Below are positions 1 through 5,455 of a DNA stretch of 5,455 nt, in pieces. Position 1 is the first letter of the stretch, and every line of letters begins with the position of its first letter. The translations under genes were made by a program, and so were the position numbers. Source of the DNA: an uncultured Chromatiaceae bacterium (GTDB lineage Bacteria > Pseudomonadota > Gammaproteobacteria > Enterobacterales > Alteromonadaceae); contig CAMLNG010000275.1 of NCBI GenBank assembly GCA_946481195.1, forward strand, positions 1 to 5,455. The letters run 5' to 3'. Under the pieces are notes generated by a model that saw only the letters and a list, made by a program, of their open reading frames with translations, was not told the origin of the DNA and ran no database searches.

Positions 1-756
1 GATTTGGCCGATCCGGCCGTCACCGCCATCTGGCAGGCGCATTTTGAGCAGGAAGCCGGCGTTAAAGCCATTCCAATCAGCCAGCAGGACCCGGCACAAA
101 TCCGCGCTTTGCTCGACCTCTGCACCACCTTATTACCAGACCGCAACTTCGACGTACGTGGCCCACGCGCGATGATTATGGGTATTCCGAACGTCGGAAA
201 ATCGACCTTAATCAACACTTTAGCCGGCCGGGTGATCGCCAAAACCGGCAACGAAGCCGGTGTCACCAAATCACAGCAACGGATTAAACTCGACAACGGT
301 GTGATCTTAACCGACACCCCGGGTTTCCTCTGGCCCAAACTCAGCCCGGCCAGCTGCGGTTATCGCCTCGCTATCACCGGCGCCATTAAAGAAACCGCAT
401 TTGATTATGGTGATATCGCGCTGTTCGCCGCCGAATACCTGCTGGAACATTATGCCGACCAGGTGCTGGGCCGCTATCAGTTAAAAGAAAAACCGGAAAA
501 TGATTTGGCATTGCTCGACGCCATCGGCGCCAAACGCGGTTGTATGGCCAAAGGTGGTGTGGTCGACGTGACCAAAGCGGGCGCTATTCTGATCAATGAG
601 TTACGCGCCGGCCTGTTTGGCCCTATCACGCTGGAAACCCCTGAAATGGTGACAGCAGAAGTCACCAATGCTAAGTTAGAGGAAGCCCGCAAAGCCAAAG
701 AAAAAGCGGAGCGTGATAAAGAACGGGCGCGCCGCACCAAGAAAAACCGCCGCTGA
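1..756 (+). CDS. ylqF: Ribosome biogenesis GTPase YlqF/RbgA family, 5'-truncated by window edge
   Basis: Members of this family are cytoplasmic GTPases that bind the large ribosomal subunit late in its assembly (known for B. subtilis RbgA). The visible 251 residues start with DLAD; the first Asp is probably the last residue of the G4 motif NKxD, so about 60 N-terminal residues lie outside the window. The motif order is circularly permuted, as the family requires: G4 at the edge, then G1 GIPNVGKST at residues 61-69 (bases 181-207), the G2-type Thr in GVTKSQQ near residue 89, and G3 DTPG at residues 105-108 (bases 313-324). Family signatures follow: LWPK, AITGAIK, LLEHY and DAIGAKRGC. The C-terminus (about residues 223-251) is a highly charged Lys/Arg/Glu tail, likely helical and suited to rRNA contact. 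A TTG at base 4 could be read as a start but would leave out G4, so it is not the real start. No frameshift is seen. The next gene begins 81 bases downstream on the same strand. Confidence 0.95.
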   Translation, partial: DLADPAVTAIWQAHFEQEAGVKAIPISQQDPAQIRALLDLCTTLLPDRNFDVRGPRAMIMGIPNVGKSTLINTLAGRVIAKTGNEAGVTKSQQRIKLDNGVILTDTPGFLWPKLSPASCGYRLAITGAIKETAFDYGDIALFAAEYLLEHYADQVLGRYQLKEKPENDLALLDAIGAKRGCMAKGGVVDVTKAGAILINELRAGLFGPITLETPEMVTAEVTNAKLEEARKAKEKAERDKERARRTKKNRR

Positions 757-775
757 CGCCCAGACCCAGGTTTGT

Positions 776-816
776 CTTTTGCGCTGTTTGCCCGCTCTGC
801 CGGCGAGGCGCAAAAG
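776..816. repeat. 9-bp inverted repeat in the gap before the amidohydrolase gene
   Basis: CTTTTGCGC at 776-784 is exactly complementary to GCGCAAAAG at 808-816, with a 23-base loop that can itself form a 3-bp CGC/GCG stem (793-795 with 803-805). No T-run follows the right arm, so it is not a standard intrinsic terminator. It lies between the GTPase stop and the amidohydrolase ribosome binding site, so it could fold in the mRNA and affect stability or translation, or be an operator. The role is inference only. Confidence 0.5.
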
Positions 817-827
817 CCCACGTACAC

Positions 828-831
828 GGAG
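828..831 (+). promoter_or_regulatory. Ribosome binding site deciding the amidohydrolase start
   Basis: GGAG lies 6 bases before the ATG at 838. It selects this ATG over the in-frame TTG at 772, which has no comparable site and would place 22 atypical residues before the signal peptide. Confidence 0.75.
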
Positions 832-837
832 TTTGCG

Positions 838-912
838 ATGTCTCGTCTGTCCCGCCGGCAATCCCTGCTGGCCTTGTTGATTTCCGGCTGTTTCACCCTG
901 TCGGCGCACGCC
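838..912 (+). other. N-terminal export signal of the amidohydrolase (type ambiguous)
   Basis: Residues 1-25 have a basic start (MSRLSRRQ), a hydrophobic core (SLLALLISG) and a possible signal peptidase I site AHA|AP after residue 25. Two features complicate this. SRR followed by QSLL resembles a twin-arginine motif, though Ser replaces the usual Phe. ISGC at residues 15-18 fits a loose lipobox, which would make Cys18 the lipidated residue. Export itself is well supported; the route and anchoring are not settled by sequence alone. Confidence 0.75.
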
Positions 913-2511
913 GCACCTGTGCTTATCAGCAATATCAAAGGTTATGGTTTTGACGACCAACGCCAGCTGCTGTCGTTTTCTGAACTGGTGTTTGACGACG
1001 CCACCGGCAAAGTGCTGGCACGCGGTCAGGGCATTGCCAAAGACTTTCCTGAAGCCAGCAAAATCGACGGCATGGGCCGCACCTTATTGCCAGGCCTGAT
1101 TGACGGTCATGGTCATGTGCTGGGCCTTGGTCAGAATCTCAGTCAGGTCGATTTACGCGAAAGCAGCTCCGAAGCGCAGGCTGTCACAAAAACTGCTGCG
1201 TTTGCCAAAGCCAATCCGCAGGCGCAGTGGATTTTAGGTCGCGGCTGGAACCAGGTGTTATGGCCCAGTCAGCAATTCCCCGGCAAACATTTATTAGATG
1301 AAGTGATTAAAGACAAACCGGTCTGGCTCAGTCGCGTCGACGGCCACGCCGGCTGGGCCAACAGCAAAGCGCTACAACTGGCCGGCATCAGCAAAGACAG
1401 CATAGACCCGCCTGGCGGCCAGATTGTGCGCGACGCTAACGGCGAACCCACCGGCGTGCTGATCGACAACGCCATGCTGATGCTGGAAAAACAAATTCCG
1501 GCCATCAATGAAGCCGAGCGCGTCAGTGCGCTAAACGCGGCATTTAACCACCTGTTGTCGCTGGGTATCACCAGCACCCATGACGCCGGTATTGATGCAG
1601 CGAATCTCGCCACTTACCAGCAATTACGCCAGGCTAAACAGTTACCGCTGCGGCTCTATCCGATGTTGTCAGCAACAGATCCGGCGCTGGAAGCCTGGTT
1701 AAAAGCCGGCCCGGTTGACGACCCGCTCGACTTCCTCGATGTGCGTTCGGTGAAAATTTATGGCGATGGTGCGCTTGGTAGCCGTGGGGCTGCGTTGCTG
1801 GCGCCCTACAGCGATAAACCGAAAGAAAAAGGTTTGTTAGTCACTCAGCCGGATAAACTCACCGCCGTGATGAAACTGACCATAGACGCCGGATTTCAGG
1901 CCAACGTGCACGCCATCGGCGATTATGCCAACCAGCTGGCATTAGACCGCTTTGAAAGCCTGCAGACTGAAGCGCAGCGTAAGACTGGTCGTCACCGCAT
2001 AGAACATGCGCAAATCGTCGCGCCAAAAGATTTGCCGCGTTTTGCCGCTTTGCATGTGTTGCCGTCGATGCAACCGACTCATGCTACTTCGGATAAAAAC
2101 ATGGCCGGTGATCGTTTAGGTGTGGCGCGGCTGCGCGGCGCTTATGCCTGGCGCTCGCTGGTCGATGACGGTAACCGCATTGTTGGTGGTTCGGATTATC
2201 CGGTGGAACTGGCCAATCCGTTTTTTGGTATTCATGCCGCAGTCACGCGGCAGGACCAGCAGAATCAGCCGGCTGGTGGCTGGCTGCCAGAGCAAAAACT
2301 GACGCTGGTCGAAGCACTGCGCAGCTTTACCGTCGATGCCGCTTATGGTGCTTTCCAGGACCAGGCGATGGGTAGCCTCGCGCCCGGCATGTGGGCCGAC
2401 TTTATTCTGGTCGATCGCGACATAGTGAAAGTCGCGCCGGAGCAACTGTGGCAGACCAAAGTTCTGGCGACTTATGTCGGCGGCGAACTGAAATATCAAT
2501 TTCGCGAATAA
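838..2511 (+). CDS. Exported metal-dependent amidohydrolase, YtcJ-like (Amidohydro_3 family)
   Basis: The 557-residue protein is of usual length for the YtcJ-like branch of the amidohydrolase superfamily. These enzymes hydrolyse amide or related bonds using one or two metal ions in a TIM barrel; the substrate here cannot be told. Visible landmarks are LPGLIDGHGH with the metal-binding HxH at His91/His93, GRGW at 134-137, DGHAGWANSKAL at 168-179, STHDAG near 246-251, KIYGDGALGSRGA at 306-318 with conserved Lys306, VHAIGD with His358, HRIEHAQ with His390, GSDYPVE with Asp453, and the closing strand ADFILVDRD at 520-528. All expected metal-ligand positions are present, so the enzyme should be active. 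The N-terminus is an export signal, so the protein probably works in the periplasm or is membrane-anchored there. ATG 838 is chosen because of GGAG at 828-831 and because the signal peptide begins directly. The gene follows the ylqF-like GTPase by 81 bases and precedes the methyltransferase by 58, possibly on one transcript. Neither neighbour suggests a substrate. Confidence 0.93.
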   Translation: MSRLSRRQSLLALLISGCFTLSAHAAPVLISNIKGYGFDDQRQLLSFSELVFDDATGKVLARGQGIAKDFPEASKIDGMGRTLLPGLIDGHGHVLGLGQNLSQVDLRESSSEAQAVTKTAAFAKANPQAQWILGRGWNQVLWPSQQFPGKHLLDEVIKDKPVWLSRVDGHAGWANSKALQLAGISKDSIDPPGGQIVRDANGEPTGVLIDNAMLMLEKQIPAINEAERVSALNAAFNHLLSLGITSTHDAGIDAANLATYQQLRQAKQLPLRLYPMLSATDPALEAWLKAGPVDDPLDFLDVRSVKIYGDGALGSRGAALLAPYSDKPKEKGLLVTQPDKLTAVMKLTIDAGFQANVHAIGDYANQLALDRFESLQTEAQRKTGRHRIEHAQIVAPKDLPRFAALHVLPSMQPTHATSDKNMAGDRLGVARLRGAYAWRSLVDDGNRIVGGSDYPVELANPFFGIHAAVTRQDQQNQPAGGWLPEQKLTLVEALRSFTVDAAYGAFQDQAMGSLAPGMWADFILVDRDIVKVAPEQLWQTKVLATYVGGELKYQFRE

Positions 2512-2533
2512 ACAGCTCCATGAATAAATAGTC

Positions 2534-2563
2534 CGGGAATCAAAGTCCCGTGCATACACAAGG
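2534..2563 (+). promoter_or_regulatory. Small hairpin and ribosome binding site before the methyltransferase gene
   Basis: CGGGA at 2534-2538 pairs with TCCCG at 2546-2550 around a 7-base loop, ten bases before the ribosome binding site AAGG at 2560-2563. The ATG follows at 2570, 6 bases after AAGG. The stem is only 5 bp and lacks a T-run directly after it (the T-tract at 2564-2569 is 13 bases further on), so it is not called a terminator. The 58-base gap (2512-2569) has no convincing -35/-10 pair. Confidence 0.45.
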
Positions 2564-2569
2564 TTTTTT

Positions 2570-3319
2570 ATGATTAGCCAGAAGTGGTCAAAACTGATTA
2601 AGTCACTGCATTTAAAGAAGTTTCGAAAAGCAGAACAGCTGTTTTTTGTCGAAGGCGAAAAAGCAGTACTGGAAGTATTAGCCGCGCACTGGCCGGTCAA
2701 AGCCTTGTTTGGCACTGCAGATTTTTTTGACCGTTATCCTGAAACCGCCTACGCCGCCGAAATGAGCCATCCCTGCTCCGCAAGCGAACTGGAGCAGGTT
2801 GGCACTTTTACCAGTAACAATGCAGCTTTGGCTGTAGTGGCTATTCCGCAGTATGCCCCTTTTGCCGAAACCGCCGGTGAATGGACGCTGGTGCTGGATA
2901 ACGTCAATGACCCCGGCAATCTCGGTACTATTATCCGCATCGCCGACTGGTATGGTATCCGCCATATCCTCTGCTCCGCCGATACCGTCGATGCTTTTAA
3001 TCCCAAAGTGATCGCCAGTGCCAAAGGCTCGTTTTTACGCGTCAAACTGCATTACGGTGACTTAGCACCAGTGCTGAGCGAGGCACAGCAACCGGTGTAC
3101 GGCGCTTTTTTAGACGGCGATTCGGTGCATCAGCTGGCTTTAACCAAACCCGGCGGTTTTATCGTGCTTGGCAATGAAGCCAACGGTATCAGTGACGCAA
3201 TCGCCGCCCATATCAACCGCCGCATTACGATCCCGGCTTTTGGTCAGGCCGAGAGTTTAAATGTCGGTATTGCCAGCGCAGTGATTGTGGATAATCTGGT
3301 TCGGCTCTCGACAAAATAG
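2570..3319 (+). CDS. SpoU/TrmH-family RNA 2'-O-methyltransferase
   Basis: This complete 249-residue protein belongs to the SPOUT (trefoil-knot) methyltransferases, which move a methyl group from S-adenosylmethionine to a ribose 2'-OH in rRNA or tRNA; the target nucleotide cannot be predicted. Residues about 5-93 form the small SpoU substrate-binding domain (KKFRKAEQLFFVEGEKAV, then the SNNAALAVV strand). The catalytic domain has motif 1 DNVNDPGNLGTIIR at 110-123, with Asn117 and Arg123 as the expected catalytic-site residues, motif 2 VLGNEANGI at 199-207, and motif 3 IPAFGQAESLNV at 221-232. Motifs 2 and 3 form the cofactor-binding knot. The start is fixed by AAGG 6 bases upstream. Length is normal and no key motif is lost. 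The segment LCSADTVDAFNPKV (134-147) and the GNEANGI form of motif 2 recall Bacteroidetes homologues more than E. coli RlmB, which has GAEGEGM there, so the gene is not named rlmB. Its stop overlaps a hairpin and transcription should end just downstream. Confidence 0.93.
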   Translation: MISQKWSKLIKSLHLKKFRKAEQLFFVEGEKAVLEVLAAHWPVKALFGTADFFDRYPETAYAAEMSHPCSASELEQVGTFTSNNAALAVVAIPQYAPFAETAGEWTLVLDNVNDPGNLGTIIRIADWYGIRHILCSADTVDAFNPKVIASAKGSFLRVKLHYGDLAPVLSEAQQPVYGAFLDGDSVHQLALTKPGGFIVLGNEANGISDAIAAHINRRITIPAFGQAESLNVGIASAVIVDNLVRLSTK

Positions 3320-3339
3320 CTCAAGTTGTTGAGCTATTT
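3314..3339 (+). terminator. 11-bp hairpin overlapping the methyltransferase stop codon
   Basis: AAATAGCTCAA (3314-3324) pairs perfectly with TTGAGCTATTT (3329-3339) around the loop GTTG. The TAG stop at 3317-3319 sits inside the left arm. The stem is AT-rich and only TTT precedes a C, so on its own it would be a weak terminator. It may instead protect the mRNA 3' end or assist the stronger palindrome that begins three bases later. Confidence 0.6.
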
Positions 3340-3341
3340 CT

Positions 3342-3379
3342 GCCAATAAAAAAGCGCCATCAGGCGCTTTTTTATTGGC
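3342..3379. terminator. Bidirectional intrinsic terminator between convergent genes
   Basis: A perfect 17-bp inverted repeat (3342-3358 with 3363-3379) surrounds the loop ATCA. Its core is AAGCGCC/GGCGCTT, flanked by six A on the left (3348-3353) and six T on the right (3368-3373). Read on either strand it gives a GC-rich stem followed by a U-tract, the form of a rho-independent terminator working in both directions. It lies 22 bases after the methyltransferase stop and 23 bases after the stop of the - strand surface-protein gene. Confidence 0.93.
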
Positions 3380-3402
3380 TCAAATTTCATGTTAAGTTCA
3401 AA

Positions 3403-5455
3403 TCAGGCCGCTTGGTCAGTTATCTGACTGCGGCGCCGGCGCCACGCCAACAGCGGTAATGCGAGCAACAGCCCACCTAAACCGGCCCCGCCACCGCCAC
3501 CAGAACCTGAGCTGCCGGTATTCGGCGTCACAGTATCGCTGCTGCGGCTGGCATCCAGCGGATATTTATCACTGCTGTCAGCCACGCCATCGTTGTCATC
3601 ATCCGGGTCGGCATTATTGCCGATGCCGTCTTTGTCGGTGTCTGTGGTCTCTTTTGGATCCAACGGGAAAGCGTCGCTGACATCGGGCGTGCCGTCGTTG
3701 TCATCATCCGGGTCGGCATTATTGCCGATGCCGTCTTTGTCAGTGTCTGTGGTCTCCTTTGGATCCAACGGGAAGGCATCATTCACATCAGGCGTACCGT
3801 CGTTGTCATCATCCGGGTCGGCATTATTGCCGATGCCGTCTTTGTCAGTGTCCAGCCACTCTTTGGCATCTAATGGGAAGGCATCAACTACATCCGGAGA
3901 ACCGTCGTTGTCATCATCCGGATCTAAGCTGTTATCAATGCCATCGTTGTCGGTATCGACGCCACGGTTAGGATCATATGGAAAGGCGTCGTTGACATCT
4001 GGCACGCCGTCGTTGTCATTATCTTTGTCATCGCTGTTTGAAATTCCATCACTATCGACATCATTGTCACCACCGGCACTGGCACCTAACCGGAATGCCT
4101 GCGGAATGGTGTTAATTACAAAACTGCCATCCTGCAGGAACATACTCAGCCGTAAGTCCATGGGCTGATCGCCCTGGCGCTGCGGAATGGTGATTTGATG
4201 CAGGCCAATTTTGTTGCTGCTGTACAGTTGTTGCCAGTTATCACCCTGCGCCCGCAGCTCGATGCGGAATTCTTTGACATCCAGTTGTCCGGCAACCAGT
4301 TCAAGCTGCATTTGATTCTGAATACGGCTGATGATCTCTGCCTCGCCGGAACGGTTGAACAACCGCAGCCCGCGCCAGAAGGGCGTCAGCAAGTTCGTGC
4401 TGCGTAACTCTGCTTCCACTGTGCCGTTCAGTGCCGGATCGACCAGCCCATACCCGAGATCGATTTGAACTTTGCTGCACTGTTTATCGACATAATTATA
4501 CCAACGCGTTTCGGGCAAACCGTCTACCGAAGACGACTTGCTTTGTATACTAGTACGGACCTTCATAAACTGATCCGGGCAAGTCAGCGTAACCGGATAA
4601 CCAAAATATTCCGGCGCGATCAGATTTTGCCGCCTGTCCATAAACATGGCACCTTCGGTTTTATAACCAATATATTCGGGCGTACGGATCAGTGCGGAGC
4701 TCCAATAACGTAAGCTGCTGTCAAATGACAGGTCTGTTTCCGCTGAGCTGCTGAATTTAATCAGGTTATTGTATTGGGGAGAGCCCCAGCAGCTTTCCAG
4801 CTCCGGACAATTGAAGCGTTCCAGCAAGCCTGCAGCACTAAGCTGCCAGTAACCAGAGTCAAAGTTCATAGCCCCATATTTATCGGCCAATAAGCGGACC
4901 CGGTGCAGATCAGTTTTATCGGCCATACCTGCAGTCGCGTGATGATAAAGCCGCAGGTTGCCAGGTTGAGTCAATGGACCCACTCTGTCTGAATCCAGCT
5001 CCAGCGTCATCGGTTGTAATGTGCTGGCCTTGTATCTGACATCCAGCCTGGATTGGTCAGTCAGGTTGATGCGTCGCGTTTCTGTTGCCGTCACAGGTGA
5101 AAATTGGCTGTCCAGTACTAAGCCCTGTGCATCACCGGACAAGTCCTGCGATAAATAATTGCGGGAAATTTGTACAACAGCATTATCCGGCAGCACATTG
5201 GTATAAATTTGCTGCGGCGCAGCAAAAGCACAGTCGATGTCACAGTTTTCATAAAAGCTTGCTGCAAACAAGCTGGTAGCCCCCACCCGCAGCTCAGCCC
5301 GGCCTGATGTTTTAAAACGTCCCGCACTAATCGACTGATTATTCAGCGTCGGCGTATCCAACATCAGACGATAAATTAAATCTGTATTGCGGATGCTGAG
5401 TTCGGGTTTGAGCACAACATCCACATTGGCATGCAGCACAAGCCCGGATTGAAAT
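3403..5455 (-). CDS. Large secreted GlyGly-CTERM protein with thrombospondin type 3 repeats, N-terminus outside window
   Basis: The frame is open from the TGA stop at 3403-3405 to the window end, giving 683 visible residues; numbering here starts at the codon 5452-5454. A GTG at 5437-5439 is not a credible start, because no signal peptide follows and the frame stays open upstream. Residues 1 to about 460 match no family I recognise. They look beta-rich and contain six cysteines (71, 75, 216, 222, 292, 326), an even number that fits disulfides in an exported protein. Residues 465-639 are five 35-residue Asp-rich repeats of the calcium-binding thrombospondin type 3 kind. Residues 647-675 form a GlyGly-CTERM tail: Gly/Ser-rich linker, short hydrophobic segment, four Arg. 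Known proteins with this tail are cut by the intramembrane protease rhombosortase and are associated with type II secretion, so a cell-surface or secreted location is expected. The function is unknown; adhesion or an enzyme on an external polymer are guesses. The gene converges on the methyltransferase and shares its terminator. Confidence 0.9.
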   Translation of the reverse strand, partial: FQSGLVLHANVDVVLKPELSIRNTDLIYRLMLDTPTLNNQSISAGRFKTSGRAELRVGATSLFAASFYENCDIDCAFAAPQQIYTNVLPDNAVVQISRNYLSQDLSGDAQGLVLDSQFSPVTATETRRINLTDQSRLDVRYKASTLQPMTLELDSDRVGPLTQPGNLRLYHHATAGMADKTDLHRVRLLADKYGAMNFDSGYWQLSAAGLLERFNCPELESCWGSPQYNNLIKFSSSAETDLSFDSSLRYWSSALIRTPEYIGYKTEGAMFMDRRQNLIAPEYFGYPVTLTCPDQFMKVRTSIQSKSSSVDGLPETRWYNYVDKQCSKVQIDLGYGLVDPALNGTVEAELRSTNLLTPFWRGLRLFNRSGEAEIISRIQNQMQLELVAGQLDVKEFRIELRAQGDNWQQLYSSNKIGLHQITIPQRQGDQPMDLRLSMFLQDGSFVINTIPQAFRLGASAGGDNDVDSDGISNSDDKDNDNDGVPDVNDAFPYDPNRGVDTDNDGIDNSLDPDDDNDGSPDVVDAFPLDAKEWLDTDKDGIGNNADPDDDNDGTPDVNDAFPLDPKETTDTDKDGIGNNADPDDDNDGTPDVSDAFPLDPKETTDTDKDGIGNNADPDDDNDGVADSSDKYPLDASRSSDTVTPNTGSSGSGGGGGAGLGGLLLALPLLAWRRRRSQITDQAA
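3406..3516 (-). other. GlyGly-CTERM sorting signal
   Basis: The last 37 residues hold a Gly/Ser linker with five consecutive Gly (bases 3487-3501), a hydrophobic stretch LGGLLLALPLLAW, four Arg in a row, and eight further residues, SQITDQAA. This matches the architecture of the rhombosortase-processed GlyGly-CTERM tail. The residues after the Arg cluster make it slightly longer than tails that end at the basic cluster. Cleavage is expected near the Gly run, on the outer side of the inner membrane. Confidence 0.88.
3538..4062 (-). repeat. Five tandem 105-bp repeats encoding thrombospondin type 3 units
   Basis: The coding sequence repeats with an exact 105-bp period: the marker TCATCATCCG occurs at 3596, 3701, 3806 and 3911, with a diverged form (TCATTATCTT) at 4016. 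Units in protein order are 3958-4062, 3853-3957, 3748-3852, 3643-3747 and 3538-3642. Each 35-residue unit carries a DxDxDGI segment, then DPDDDNDG, then PD, then D(A/K)(F/Y)PxD, the pattern of calcium-binding Asp loops. The first and last protein units are the most diverged, while the third and fourth are nearly identical in DNA (about 8 differences in 105 by my count), which points to recent duplication or gene conversion inside the array. Confidence 0.93.

Noticed and set aside
4..6. TTG at base 4 as the start of the GTPase
   Set aside because: The family has G4 (NKxD) and the N-terminal region before this point. The frame is open to the window edge, so the gene is simply cut.
772..837. TTG at 772 as an upstream start for the amidohydrolase
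   Set aside because: It has no Shine-Dalgarno sequence and would put 22 residues before an evident signal peptide. ATG 838 has GGAG at the right distance.
2490..2530. AT-rich stretch with AATAAAT as a possible -10 for the methyltransferase
   Set aside because: No acceptable -35 lies at the right spacing.
2520..2531. Three-codon mini open frame (ATG AAT AAA TAG) before the methyltransferase
   Set aside because: It has no clear ribosome binding site, and such short frames are expected by chance.
2116..2715. 199-residue open frame on the - strand
   Set aside because: It crosses the end of the amidohydrolase, the gap and the start of the methyltransferase, has no recognisable motifs, and overlaps two clear genes.
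3538..4062. Regular repeats as a CRISPR array
   Set aside because: The 105-bp units are in frame within a long gene, encode a known calcium-binding repeat, and contain no unique spacers.
3593..4168. 191-residue Ser/Leu-rich open frame on the + strand
   Set aside because: It is the antisense of the 105-bp repeats. Its own repeats merely mirror the Asp-rich units, and it has no supporting start signal.
4541..4558. Palindromic GTATAC/ACTAGT cluster as a promoter or recombination site
   Set aside because: It lies inside the coding sequence, is short, and has no partner elements.
5437..5439. GTG as the start of the surface protein
   Set aside because: The frame continues open to the window end, no signal peptide follows this codon, and no ribosome binding site can be judged within the 16 bases left.

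Overview
The window looks like a chromosomal segment of a gammaproteobacterium, most plausibly an Alteromonadales-type marine or freshwater relative (Shewanella, Colwellia, Rheinheimera or Alishewanella-like). This placement is an inference. It rests on the GlyGly-CTERM sorting tail combined with thrombospondin type 3 repeats in the last gene, typical of that group, and on ordinary Shine-Dalgarno starts and moderately GC-rich codon use.

Layout: three genes run on the + strand and one on the - strand, meeting tail to tail. Bases 1-756 are the 3' part of a circularly permuted ribosome-assembly GTPase (YlqF/RbgA family), cut by the window edge just after its G4 motif. After an 81-base gap with a 9-bp inverted repeat comes a complete exported amidohydrolase of the YtcJ-like (Amidohydro_3) family, 838-2511. 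A 58-base gap with a small hairpin leads to a complete SpoU/TrmH-family RNA methyltransferase, 2570-3319. Two hairpins follow: an 11-bp stem overlapping the methyltransferase stop codon, and a perfect 17-bp palindrome with A and T tracts that should end transcription from both sides. From the right edge down to 3403 the - strand encodes the C-terminal 683 residues of a large secreted protein. It has an unrecognised cysteine-containing region, five 35-residue calcium-binding-type repeats encoded by a strict 105-bp DNA period, and a GlyGly-CTERM anchor.

How the genes relate: the GTPase and the methyltransferase both belong to RNA/ribosome maturation and may share a transcript, with the amidohydrolase between them. 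No convincing promoter was seen in either gap. The amidohydrolase has no evident functional tie to its neighbours. The convergent surface protein is a separate unit that depends on factors outside the window (rhombosortase and, in known cases, type II secretion).

No mobile element, CRISPR array, tRNA, rRNA or defence cluster is visible. The parts most worth following up are the unrecognised N-terminal region of the surface protein, its near-identical repeats, the ambiguous export signal of the amidohydrolase, and the Bacteroidetes-like character of the methyltransferase.
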